64,000 bases of DNA from JABSQH01 sp965230015 (GTDB taxonomy: Bacteria; Actinomycetota; Acidimicrobiia; Acidimicrobiales; Ilumatobacteraceae): assembly GCA_965230015.1 (NCBI GenBank), contig CBDDKF010000003.1:248001-312000 (forward strand), in the 5' to 3' direction. The translations under genes were made by a program, and so were the position numbers. Below are positions 17,948 through 25,913 of the stretch, in pieces. The first letter of the stretch is position 1. Each line of letters begins with the position of its first letter. The notes under the pieces were generated by a model. That model was not told the origin of the DNA, did no database searches, and worked only from the letters and a program-made list of their open reading frames with translations.

Positions 17948-19039
17948 GTGACATCGGTCGAGGAGTACGTCGCTGCGGGGCTGTACAACCCCGATATCCA
18001 TGGCGAGGATCGCCTGGCCGTGCTCCGCTGGCTGAGCGAGCAGGGGTTCAGCATTGCCGACATGGTGGCCGCCCACGCGCACGATCGGTTGTTGTCGATG
18101 GCCGGCGACCGGCGACTGCTGGCGGGCCCGCGTCGGTCACGCCGCGAGGCGATCGAGGCGTCGAAGCTCGACGACGCGGTCTTCGACGAAGTGGTCATGG
18201 CGTTGGGATTCGTGCCCTTCGACGAAAGCGAGATCACCTTCTCCGACACCGACATCGCCGCGATCGCGGCCTTCGGCACGCTGCCGATGATGTTCTCGCC
18301 CGAGGAGGTGTTGAGCCTGCTGCGCGTGTACGGCTCGTCGTTCGCTCGCCTGGGTGAGGCGACCAACACGCTGTACCTCACCGACGTCGAGGCCGACATC
18401 GCCCAGGAGGGCGGGTCGGAGTTGGAGTACGCCACCGTGTCGTACGACTCGGTCGGTCTGCTCGATGGGTTCACGCCGCTGCTCGATGCCCTCTTGCGCC
18501 GCCACATCTACCAAGCGACCGAGCGGGTCCGGCGGGCGATGATCGACGGAACCAACCTGGTCTTCAGCTTTGCGGTCGGCTTCGTCGATCTCGCCGGCTA
18601 CACCGAGTACTCGGGCGCGCTGCCGCCACCGCAGCTCGACCAGTTCATCCAACAGTTCGAACGCGACGCTCATCGCACCACCACCGCGTGTGGTGCCAGA
18701 TTGGTCAAGTTGATCGGCGATGCGGTGATGTTCGTCGCGCCCGAGGTCGACGCCGCGTGTCGATCGGCGAGCGCATTGATCGACCAGTTCGGTGGCGCTG
18801 CACCCAACGTGTTGCCGCGCGGTGGCCTGGCGTTCGGCGAGGTGCTCGTACGGGGCGGTGATTACTACGGGCCGATCGTGAACCTGGCCTCGCGGCTCGT
18901 CGACGCCGCCGTGCCAGGCGAGGTCTTGGTGAACGAGGCCGTGGTTGCCGCGCTCGACGCGCCCGAACGATTCGAGCCGGCGGGACGGCGAGCGGTGAAG
19001 GGGTTCCGCGAGCCCGTCCGCGTGTGGTCGCTGAACTAG
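17948..19039 (+). CDS. Class III adenylate/guanylate cyclase with N-terminal regulatory domain (copy 2)
   Basis: 363 aa, paralogue of the cyclase at 15071. The N-terminal domain begins TSVEEYVAAGLYNPDIHGED. The catalytic residues are kept: FVDLAGYTEYSG (about 212), LVKLIGDAVM (about 257), IVNLASRLVD (about 310). It should be an active cAMP producer. The two regulatory domains have diverged more than the catalytic ones, so they may read different inputs. GTG 17948 is 7 nt after TACGCT (17935-17940). Confidence 0.88.
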   Translation: MTSVEEYVAAGLYNPDIHGEDRLAVLRWLSEQGFSIADMVAAHAHDRLLSMAGDRRLLAGPRRSRREAIEASKLDDAVFDEVVMALGFVPFDESEITFSDTDIAAIAAFGTLPMMFSPEEVLSLLRVYGSSFARLGEATNTLYLTDVEADIAQEGGSELEYATVSYDSVGLLDGFTPLLDALLRRHIYQATERVRRAMIDGTNLVFSFAVGFVDLAGYTEYSGALPPPQLDQFIQQFERDAHRTTTACGARLVKLIGDAVMFVAPEVDAACRSASALIDQFGGAAPNVLPRGGLAFGEVLVRGGDYYGPIVNLASRLVDAAVPGEVLVNEAVVAALDAPERFEPAGRRAVKGFREPVRVWSLN

Positions 19040-19058
19040 CGCCACCTACGCTCCGGCC

Positions 19059-19721
19059 ATGGCGACGATCAACGAACGGACCGGTTTCGACCTCGACGAG
19101 GTGACCCGCTTGCTCACCACGACCAAGCAAGTGCGGAAACGCCTCGACCTCGAACGGCGGGTGCCGAATGAGGAGATCCTCGAGTGCATCGATCTCGCCA
19201 ACCATGCACCGATGGGCGGCAACCTCGAGCGCAACAAGTGGATGATCATCGACGATCAGGCCACCAAGGAGCACATCGCCAAGCGGTTCGGTGATGTCGG
19301 GCGGCCGTACCTACAGGCCAACTCCTCGGTGCAGGTCGACAAGCGCGGTGAGCGGGTGATCGATTCGGCGATGTTCCTCATCGACCACCTCGCCGATGTG
19401 CCCGCACTGGTGCTGGCGTTGCGCCTCGATCGTCCCGAGGGCGGCTCGCCCGGCCAGGCGGCGGGGTTCTACGGCTCGGTGCTGCCAGGGGTGTGGTCGT
19501 TCCAGCTCGCCGCCCGTGCGCGAGGCATCGGCTCAGCGTGGACCACCTTCCATCTCGAACACGAGGCGGAGATCTCTGAACTCCTTGGCATCCCGCCGAC
19601 GGTCTCGCAGGTGTGTCTTCTGCCCGTCGCCTACTACACCGGCGATTCCTTCACCCCGGCGCCCCGTCGACCGGCCGCTGATGTGACCTACCTCAACCGC
19701 TGGAAGCAGCCGGTGCTGTAG
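19059..19721 (+). CDS. Nitroreductase-family protein
   Basis: 220 aa flavin reductase fold. Family marks are TTTKQVRKRLDLERRVPNEE, then ANHAPMGGNLERNKWMIIDD (FMN-phosphate region) and PGVWSFQLAARARGIGSAW. It likely uses FMN and NAD(P)H; substrate unknown. ATG 19059 is 6 nt after TACGCT (19047-19052), directly behind the cyclase 2 stop. Confidence 0.85.
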   Translation: MATINERTGFDLDEVTRLLTTTKQVRKRLDLERRVPNEEILECIDLANHAPMGGNLERNKWMIIDDQATKEHIAKRFGDVGRPYLQANSSVQVDKRGERVIDSAMFLIDHLADVPALVLALRLDRPEGGSPGQAAGFYGSVLPGVWSFQLAARARGIGSAWTTFHLEHEAEISELLGIPPTVSQVCLLPVAYYTGDSFTPAPRRPAADVTYLNRWKQPVL

Positions 19722-19724
19722 GCG

Positions 19725-19757
19725 CTGTAACGCTCGTCTCAGAGACGAGCGTTACAG
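19725..19757. terminator. Perfect palindrome after the nitroreductase gene
   Basis: Arms of 16 nt, CTGTAACGCTCGTCTC and its complement, around a single A, starting 4 nt after the stop codon. It shares TGTAACGnTCGTCTC with the palindrome at 12194-12228, with a compensating base change in both arms. Confidence 0.75.
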
Positions 19758-19794
19758 AACTCGCCGCGGGTCGAACCCGACTACGGTGCGCCGG

Positions 19795-21402
19795 ATGGGG
19801 CTCACGATTTCACATGCGGTTGGACCTGACGCGCCTGCGGTGCGCGACATCACCCTGGGCGACCTGCTGCGCGAGGCGGCGGCCGACGCCCCCGAGCGCA
19901 TCGCGCTCATCGAAGGCATCCCCGACGCCGGCGCACGACGTCAATGGACCTACGGCGCGTTCGACGCCGAGGTCGACCGTGTCGCCCGCGCGCTCGCCTC
20001 CCGCTTCGAGAAGGGCGAGCGGGTCGCCGTGTGGGCGCACAACATTCCCGAGTGGGTGATGCTCGAGTTCGCGTGTGCGCGGGCGGGCGTGGTACTCGTC
20101 ACCGTCAACCCCGCGTTCCGCGCCAACGAGTTGAAGTACGTGCTCACCCAGTCGCGCGCGTCGGCGTTGTTCGTCGTGCCCGACTTCCGTGGCAACCCGA
20201 TGCAGGCGGTTGCTGAAGAGGTGCAGCCCGAGTGCCCCGAGCTGCGCGAGGTCATCTCGTTCGCCGACTGGGACGCGTTCGTGGCGGCCGGCGACGACGA
20301 GTCGATCGAGCTGCCGGACGTGACCCCGGACGATTCGGTGATGATCCAGTACACGTCGGGCACCACCGGGTTCCCGAAGGGCGCACTGCTCCGCCACCGC
20401 GGTCTGGCGAACAACGGCGCCCACACCGCCGAGCGGATGGGGGTGGAGCGCGGGTCGGTGTTCGTCGCCCCGATGCCGCTGTTCCACACCGGTGGGTGTG
20501 TGTGCTGCGTGCTCGGGGCGATTGGTACAGCGTCGACGCTGGTGCTGGTCGAGGCCTTCGATCCCGGCCTTGTGCTCGAGCTGTTCGAGACCTATCGAGG
20601 CGCCGCGATGCTCGGTGTGCCGACGATGCTGATCGCCATGCTCGAGCACCCGGACTTCGAGACCCGCGATGTGTCGAGTGCCAAGGCGGTGTGCTCGGGC
20701 GGGTCGCTCGTCCCCGAGGCGTTGGTCAAGCGGTTCGAGACCGAGCTCAACGCGCCGTTCACGATCGTGTTCGGGCAAACCGAGTGTTCACCGGTGGCGT
20801 CGATGACCCAGCCGAGCGACACGATCAACGACAAGGCGACCACGATCGGCCCACCGATGCCTGGCGTGGAAGTGAAGATCATCTCCCCGGAGACCGGCGA
20901 GACCGTGGCGATCGGCGCGATCGGCGAGTACTGCACTCGCGGCTATCACGTGATGGAGGGCTACTTCGAGATGCCCGAGCGCACCGCCGAGACGATCGAC
21001 GAGGATGGATGGCTGCACACCGGCGATCTCTGCGCGATGGATGACCGCGGCTACTGCACCGTCGAGGGCCGGTTGAAGGACATGATCATCCGCGGCGGCG
21101 AGAACATCTATCCCAAGGAGCTCGAGGAGCTGTTGTTCGCCCACCACACCGTGGGTGAGGTGGCCATCGTCGGGTTGCCCGACGAGAAGTGGGGCGAAAC
21201 CGTCGGCGCGTTCGTGCGCGCCGCCCCCGGCGAGGAAATCGACAAGAACGAGCTGTTCGGCCACCTGCGCGACCATCTTGCGCCGCACAAGACGCCGAGA
21301 CAGTGGTTCACCGTCGAGGAGTTCCCGCTCACCGGTTCGGGCAAGATCCAGAAGTACAAACTGCGCGAGATGTGGGAAACGGGCGACGTCGACGAGCTGT
21401 GA
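19795..21402 (+). CDS. AMP-binding acyl-CoA synthetase
   Basis: 535 aa, full-length ANL-superfamily ligase that activates a fatty or aromatic acid to its CoA thioester through an acyl-AMP. Motifs in order: YTSGTTGFPKGAL (about 186), FGQTECSP (about 325), GWLHTGDL (about 403), GRLKDMIIRGGENIYPKELE (about 424) and the catalytic Lys in GSGKIQKYKLRE (about 517). Chain-length preference cannot be read. ATG 19795 is 7 nt after TACGGT (19782-19787). Confidence 0.9.
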   Translation: MGLTISHAVGPDAPAVRDITLGDLLREAAADAPERIALIEGIPDAGARRQWTYGAFDAEVDRVARALASRFEKGERVAVWAHNIPEWVMLEFACARAGVVLVTVNPAFRANELKYVLTQSRASALFVVPDFRGNPMQAVAEEVQPECPELREVISFADWDAFVAAGDDESIELPDVTPDDSVMIQYTSGTTGFPKGALLRHRGLANNGAHTAERMGVERGSVFVAPMPLFHTGGCVCCVLGAIGTASTLVLVEAFDPGLVLELFETYRGAAMLGVPTMLIAMLEHPDFETRDVSSAKAVCSGGSLVPEALVKRFETELNAPFTIVFGQTECSPVASMTQPSDTINDKATTIGPPMPGVEVKIISPETGETVAIGAIGEYCTRGYHVMEGYFEMPERTAETIDEDGWLHTGDLCAMDDRGYCTVEGRLKDMIIRGGENIYPKELEELLFAHHTVGEVAIVGLPDEKWGETVGAFVRAAPGEEIDKNELFGHLRDHLAPHKTPRQWFTVEEFPLTGSGKIQKYKLREMWETGDVDEL

Positions 21403-21507
21403 TCGACTTCGGATCCTGACGCCGTTCTTTCGCCGATCGGCCGTTGGTCTTTCTCGCCGCCTTACCCAGCGAGGTCACACTCGTCGGCGGACGAGAGGAG
21501 ACCGGCC

Positions 21508-22359
21508 GTGACCAACCGAATCGCACTCGCCGCCGTCGGCGCCACCGCCGCACTGATCGCCGCAGGCTGTGGCAACGATGACGCGCCGACGACGGCACCG
21601 ACATCGACCGTGGCTCTGGCGCCCGCCCCAACCGATGCGCCGGACGACACGGATGAGGGGTTCGACACCACTGACGTCGCCGCCACTGAAGCCGACGGCG
21701 CTGACGTCGACAGCCCTAACGTCGACGCGACGGACACGGCCGACACCGCAGGCGCCACGGTGGACGCGGCGACGGAGACTCGGACGTTCGTTGCCGAGGT
21801 GTGGGCCGACAACTGGTTCGCGTTGTACGTCGACGGGGAACTGGTCGGTCAGGACTCGGTGCCGATCACCACCGAGCGCTCGTTCAACGCCGAGACGATC
21901 AGCTTCGACGCCAGCTACCCCTTCACCGTCGCTGTCGAGGCGAAGGACTTCATCGAGACCGACTCGGGTCTGGAGTACATCGGCCAGCCGAACCAGCAGA
22001 TCGGCGACGGGGGCATCATCGTGCAGATCACCGACACGTCGACTGGGGAGGTCGTCGCCGTGAGTGGCGGCGACTGGACCGCGCTGCCGATTCATCAAGC
22101 GCCGCTCAACCCGGAGTGTGTGCGATCGGCGTCGCCCGACACGGACTGCGAGAGCGCGATCGTCGACGCGCCGATCGGCTGGACCGAGGTCGGGTTCGAC
22201 GACAGCGCGTGGGCAGCCGCGACCGTCTGGTCCGAGTCGGCAGTATCTCCGAAGGATGGCTACAACGAGATCGCGTGGGACGCCGCCGCGCAGCTCATCT
22301 GGGGTACCGATCTGGAGATCGACAACACGGTGCTCCTGCGAACGACTGTGACGGGCTGA
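21508..22359 (+). CDS. Secreted lipoprotein with beta-sandwich-like domain
   Basis: 283 aa. Signal peptide with lipobox (ALIAAGC), then a T/D/A-rich spacer of about 65 residues. A globular part begins ETRTFVAEVWADNWFALYVD and contains a GWTEVGFDDSAWAAATVW segment typical of jelly-roll domains of the galactose-binding type. Likely a cell-surface protein; function unknown. Unlike most neighbours it has a ribosome-binding site (GAGGAG about 8 nt before GTG 21508). Confidence 0.7.
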   Translation: MTNRIALAAVGATAALIAAGCGNDDAPTTAPTSTVALAPAPTDAPDDTDEGFDTTDVAATEADGADVDSPNVDATDTADTAGATVDAATETRTFVAEVWADNWFALYVDGELVGQDSVPITTERSFNAETISFDASYPFTVAVEAKDFIETDSGLEYIGQPNQQIGDGGIIVQITDTSTGEVVAVSGGDWTALPIHQAPLNPECVRSASPDTDCESAIVDAPIGWTEVGFDDSAWAAATVWSESAVSPKDGYNEIAWDAAAQLIWGTDLEIDNTVLLRTTVTG

Positions 22360-22453
22360 CCAACCGGCCGTCTACGCACGACGATTCTGCGGGCGGGTCG
22401 GGTCGCCGGTTGTCAACGCCGTTCACCAGGCGTATTCTTGAAGTCCACTTCGA

Positions 22454-22577
<124 letters not shown>

Positions 22578-22586
22578 CCAGGGGCC

Positions 22587-22613
22587 GATCTTCTAACCGT
22601 TGGTTAGAAGATC
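22587..22613. terminator. Hairpin with 12-nt arms
   Basis: GATCTTCTAACC, loop GTT, GGTTAGAAGATC. Lower in GC than its surroundings and just inside the left repeat of the island. Terminator or protein-binding dyad. Confidence 0.5.
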
Positions 22614-22687
22614 GAGGGCACGAAACGGCGAGTGGCGGGGAGTTACGGAGTTCCGGTACACAGTTCGCCTACTCATAGGATCAGCTC

Positions 22688-22837
22688 GTGGCGGCAGGCT
22701 GTTCATCCGTCGAGGAGGTTGTGGCGGCGCTTGAGACCGGCGATGACGACCGGCTGATCGGAGTGATCGACGACTTCAGTCACCGGTGGATCTCCGATGA
22801 CCGCGTTTCGATCGAACGGGTCCGAACGGTGGACTAG
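22688..22837 (+). CDS. 49-aa small protein, leaderless
   Basis: GTG 22688 lies 6 nt after TAGGAT (22676-22681), the local promoter layout, and the frame stays open to TAG 22837. The protein has a mixed, acidic composition (ending SIERVRTVD) with segment VEEVVAALETGDDDRLIGVI. A strong hairpin follows the stop by 29 nt (22867-22887). Promoter, ORF and terminator together support a real gene. No family recognised. Confidence 0.45.
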   Translation: MAAGCSSVEEVVAALETGDDDRLIGVIDDFSHRWISDDRVSIERVRTVD

Positions 22838-22866
22838 TTCGATCGCGGATGACCGTCAGAAAAGGT

Positions 22867-22887
22867 GAGCCGCTGCTGGAGCGGCTC
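22867..22887 (+). terminator. Hairpin after the 49-aa ORF
   Basis: GAGCCGCT, loop GCTGG, AGCGGCTC. Perfect 8-bp stem; no T-run. Confidence 0.5.
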
Positions 22888-22965
22888 ATGCACCGCAGCG
22901 AACGTGGCGCACGAAGCCCTCGGCTGTCGCATCCAGTGATTCGCCGGGTAGTTCCTTCCGGCCTC

Positions 22966-23958
22966 TCAGCGGAGTGATGCGGGATCGATCGCATCAACTG
23001 GCTTGAAGCCCTTCGTCTTCATGAACGCCATGTTGTGGACGAAGTTGGACATCGCGTCTGAAGGGTCGATCGCGTGGAGGTTGAGCGTTTCGAGGGTTGC
23101 ACGGGGGATTGCAACCGAGAGGATGGGTTTGTCTTCCTTGAGGCCTGTGGAGGTGTTCAGGATCTGGTCGATGACTGTGACGATCACCATCTGCACCGGG
23201 AGTAGACCGAACACGTCGTTCGCTGCTCGGAGGGCCGCACTACACACGTGGTCTTGGTACAACTCCCAGCGGCGACCGACGGGCATCTTCTTCTGCGAGA
23301 GCTTGCCGGACGCGAGCAGGCTCTTCATCTCATGTGGGATGACGTCGTCGGAGTGCGCATCTAACGTCGCCATGACGCGGCCGTCGGCGAGCACAGCGAA
23401 CGAGAGCTGCTGCCCGATCTCCGCTAGCTCGCCAAGCTCAGACATGTCATCGAGAACAGACTGATAGGCCGCAACGTCACCTTCGAGAATCCTGCGCCCG
23501 ATCTGGATCATCTCCGCATGAGCCTCGGTCGCCGCTTGGTGATCGCGTAGCGCTGAGCGAGTCGCCTCTTCATCGAGCACTGTGGCCTGGCGGAGCGCTT
23601 CTTCGAGTTCGAGCCGTTCACGCTCCGAGCGCCTCTTCATCAACTTGCTAGGGCGGTGGGCGTCCAGCGCTTCCTGAGCCGCGGCCTGGTGGCGCGTCGA
23701 CGGCGGCGGTGGCGGCGGTGGAAGCGAGGTCACGACCTCCGACCAGTTGATCTGTGGACCAACATCGATGTGCAGGCTGGTGAGGACTTCGAGGTGGTTC
23801 TCGTACACCGCCACCTCGTATGCAGCGCGCTCCTGGGCCTCCAGTTTCGCCGCTTGCTTCTGCTGCCGCTCCAACTCGCGTCGGCGAGCTGCCGCCTGAC
23901 GGTCAGCCGCGCGGGCGGCTGCCTGAAAGGACCGGATCGTGCTCTTGTATGTCGCCAT
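22966..23958 (-). CDS. Uncharacterised coiled-coil protein on the tRNA island
   Basis: 330 aa. A basic coiled coil at the start (AARAADRQAAARRRELERQQ), then EVAVYENHLEVLTSLHIDVG, a run of seven prolines, a second charged helix, and a globular C-terminal part from about 190 (LSFAVLADGRVMATLDAHSD; PVGRRWELYQDHVCSAALRA; ILSVAIPRATLETLNLHAID). No signal peptide or TM helix. I recognise no named domain; the well-defined motifs suggest a widespread but unnamed family. ATG 23958 has an AGGAAGGCGAGG ribosome site. Base composition is less GC-rich than outside the island. Confidence 0.7.
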   Translation of the reverse strand: MATYKSTIRSFQAAARAADRQAAARRRELERQQKQAAKLEAQERAAYEVAVYENHLEVLTSLHIDVGPQINWSEVVTSLPPPPPPPSTRHQAAAQEALDAHRPSKLMKRRSERERLELEEALRQATVLDEEATRSALRDHQAATEAHAEMIQIGRRILEGDVAAYQSVLDDMSELGELAEIGQQLSFAVLADGRVMATLDAHSDDVIPHEMKSLLASGKLSQKKMPVGRRWELYQDHVCSAALRAANDVFGLLPVQMVIVTVIDQILNTSTGLKEDKPILSVAIPRATLETLNLHAIDPSDAMSNFVHNMAFMKTKGFKPVDAIDPASLR

Positions 23959-24214
23959 CCTCGCCTTCCTATCCAGCGTTCAATCTCGCTGGATTCGACG
24001 GTAGCCCGTGCGTAGAGCCCGACTGTCATGGCGCCAGGCGCTAGCCACGGCTGTGGCCGAATCGGCGGATCAGCGGCGCCGTCCGGCTGGTGGCCGGACC
24101 GCCTTTCCGCCCACGTGTCAGCGGCGAGGGCCTGGAGGGACGAGGTCACCCCCATCTCGACTCGATTGAACAGCGCGCTCCGGCCGGCCTGACTCGACAA
24201 GGCTCAGAACACTG

Positions 24215-24532
24215 ATGGCTTCGCGCAACTGGGCGGCCCGCCTTCAGCGAATAAGTGCAAGCGAGGCAAGGCACCGTCGCCGCGAGCGAATCGAGACGCA
24301 GTCAAGTGACCGAATCGATCCTCACGAGGTCGTTCGGTCCAACGGCTGGATCTGCGGGATTGGCGCGGAGTTGATCGACCCGCACCGGCGGCACCCTGAC
24401 CCCCTGTCTGCAAGCCTCGACCACGTTGTCGCGCTAGCGGCGGGTGGCACCCACACCCACCAGAACGTTCAGGCCTCGCATCTGATCTGCAACATCCGCA
24501 AGGGAGCCAAGTCGTTCGAAAGGGCTCCGTAG
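24215..24532 (+). CDS. HNH endonuclease, zinc ligand missing
   Basis: 105 aa. The HNH core is present: SLDHVVALAAGGTHTHQNVQ and ASHLICNIRKGAKS hold the catalytic His and Asn. The usual zinc knuckle CxxC before it reads WICGIGAEL, so the second Cys is gone, as if one codon was lost. The first 40 residues are basic. Homing or defence-type nuclease, possibly degenerate. No clear promoter; a dyad with GTTTGCGCAAAC core follows the stop. Confidence 0.65.
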   Translation: MASRNWAARLQRISASEARHRRRERIETQSSDRIDPHEVVRSNGWICGIGAELIDPHRRHPDPLSASLDHVVALAAGGTHTHQNVQASHLICNIRKGAKSFERAP

Positions 24533-24543
24533 TCAGAGCAGCC

Positions 24544-24565
24544 GCGGCGTTTGCGCAAACACCGC
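24544..24565. terminator. Dyad after the HNH gene
   Basis: GCGGCGTTTGC / GCAAACACCGC, 11-nt arms with one mismatch and no loop, 12 nt after the stop. The CGTTTGC core recalls the dyads near the cyclase genes. Confidence 0.45.
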
Positions 24566-24645
24566 AGCGATCAACTCGCGCGTGTGGCCGATGACAATGC
24601 CTTCGACTCTCGACAGTCGGGACCGACGGAAACTACATTGATGTC

Positions 24646-24795
24646 GTGAGCAAGCGTGCCGACGATTCGGCAGATGGCCGCCGCGCCCTCGAAGAGTTCT
24701 TCGCCGAGCGGACGGAACCGAGATCGCCGGAGAGTTCGTTCACACCCGAACGCGTCGCTGAGATCGTGCGACGCGACCGTGACGCCTCCGACTGA
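24646..24795 (+). CDS. vapB: Antitoxin-like small protein upstream of VapC
   Basis: 49 aa, charged, with a C-terminal helix (TPERVAEIVRRDRDASD). GTG 24646 is 6 nt after TACATT (24634-24639). It overlaps the PIN gene by 17 nt. Size, order and overlap are those of a type II antitoxin, but the DNA-binding fold cannot be named from sequence alone. Confidence 0.6.
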   Translation: MSKRADDSADGRRALEEFFAERTEPRSPESSFTPERVAEIVRRDRDASD

Positions 24796-25243
24796 TCGCG
24801 TGCTGCTCGTCGCCGACGCGTCGGTACTTGTACCGGCTCTTGCGGACTTCGGGCCCATCGGCGATGCGGTGCGGGAGCGCCTGGTTCGCCTCAGCGACGG
24901 CGAGCTTCACATCATCCAGAACTTCACCGATCTTGAGTTCATGAGCGCGTTGCGCACCCTCGTGCGGCGCAACGAGGTTGCCCCCGACTCCGCGTCAGCG
25001 GCGCTCAGACGACTCCCGCAGCTGCCAGCGATTCGTCACGAGCTGACGCAGCCGATGCGACAACGCATCTGGGAACTGCGTCACAATCTGACCTCGTACG
25101 ATGCCGCCTACGTTGCGCTGACGGAGCGGTTGCAGAGCGAACGCCAGACGACCGTGTCGCTGGCAACTGCGGACCTGCGACTCGCCGCCACCCCGGGGTT
25201 GTCGATCACGTTCGAGGAGTTCGGCGGCTTCGATGCTGACTGA
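24779..25243 (+). CDS. vapC: PIN-domain toxin ribonuclease
   Basis: 154 aa PIN domain. Acidic site residues: D13 in VADASVLVPAL, E53 in DLEFMSAL, D108 in LTSYDAAYVALTE and D132 in LATADLRLA, so the catalytic set looks complete. VapC toxins cleave tRNA or rRNA and are held inactive by VapB. GTG 24779 lies inside the end of vapB, so expression is coupled. Probably the stabilising module of the small tRNA island. Confidence 0.85.
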   Translation: MTPPTDRVLLVADASVLVPALADFGPIGDAVRERLVRLSDGELHIIQNFTDLEFMSALRTLVRRNEVAPDSASAALRRLPQLPAIRHELTQPMRQRIWELRHNLTSYDAAYVALTERLQSERQTTVSLATADLRLAATPGLSITFEEFGGFDAD

Positions 25244-25310
25244 TCTCAATTTGCCACTATGGCCATGAACTAACCCGTGAAGCCGGATGAGGCGACCGCT
25301 CGGCGGGGGA

Positions 25311-25401
25311 CTCATAACCGGAAGGTCGCAGGTTCAAATCCTGCCTCCGCCACCAACGAAAGCCCTGGTAGATCGCAAGATCTGCCAGGGCTTCGTCGCG
25401 T
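25311..25401 (+). repeat. Right att-like repeat (partial tRNA-fMet copy)
   Basis: 91 nt matching 22486-22577. It begins at the anticodon loop (CTCATAACC) and includes the T arm, CCA and terminator. The 5' half of the tRNA is absent, so this copy is not a functional tRNA. This is the footprint expected at the far end of an element that integrated into the tRNA 3' half. Confidence 0.85.
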
Positions 25402-25419
25402 ATTCGGGGCAAGCGGGAA

Positions 25420-25854
25420 CTACACAGCGCGTCGGATCGTTGCGTCGATCTCGACGAGTTGTTCGCTGTGACCGAGCAGGTTCACTCCGAGCAGCGTCGC
25501 AGGGGGCACCGGCCCAGCGAACCATTCGGTCACGGCGCTCCACGCGTCGATCAGGTGTTGGTGTTCACCGACGACGTACACCGTGAGGTGTCGGATGTCG
25601 GCAACGTCGAACTCGTGGACACCGATCAGCGTTCGCAGATTGGCGAGACATGCGGCCGCCTGGGCGGCGGCATCGTTCCGACCGATGAGGTTGCCGTCGC
25701 TGTCGAGGGGAACCTGTCCAGCGACGAAGAGTTGGTCGCCGACCTCGCTCGCGTACCGGTAGCCCGGCGTTGGCGCGAGGCCAACTGCCAGCTCGGCGTC
25801 GTTGCAACTCTCCACGGGCTGCTCGGTACGTGGCTCGGTCGGTGGGTTCATCAT
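25420..25854 (-). CDS. RidA-family protein
   Basis: 144 aa RidA/YjgF fold; the family deaminates reactive enamine/imine intermediates. Motifs: GYRYASEVGDQLFVAGQVPL, AAAQAAACLANLRTLI and the end HSEQLVEIDATIRRAV. ATG 25854 follows GAAGGAG by 3 nt, so it has a leader, unlike many neighbours. It lies just outside the island and downstream of the acyl-CoA dehydrogenase on the same strand. Confidence 0.85.
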   Translation of the reverse strand: MMNPPTEPRTEQPVESCNDAELAVGLAPTPGYRYASEVGDQLFVAGQVPLDSDGNLIGRNDAAAQAAACLANLRTLIGVHEFDVADIRHLTVYVVGEHQHLIDAWSAVTEWFAGPVPPATLLGVNLLGHSEQLVEIDATIRRAV

Positions 25855-25913
25855 TGGCTCCTTCGTCGGCTGGCGTCGCCGGGGCCGTGGTTGCGATCCT
25901 GGTCGTCTCGCCA

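Noticed and set aside
25296..25357. A second functional tRNA-Met gene
   Set aside because: Only the 3' half from the anticodon loop is present; the acceptor 5' strand and D arm are missing.
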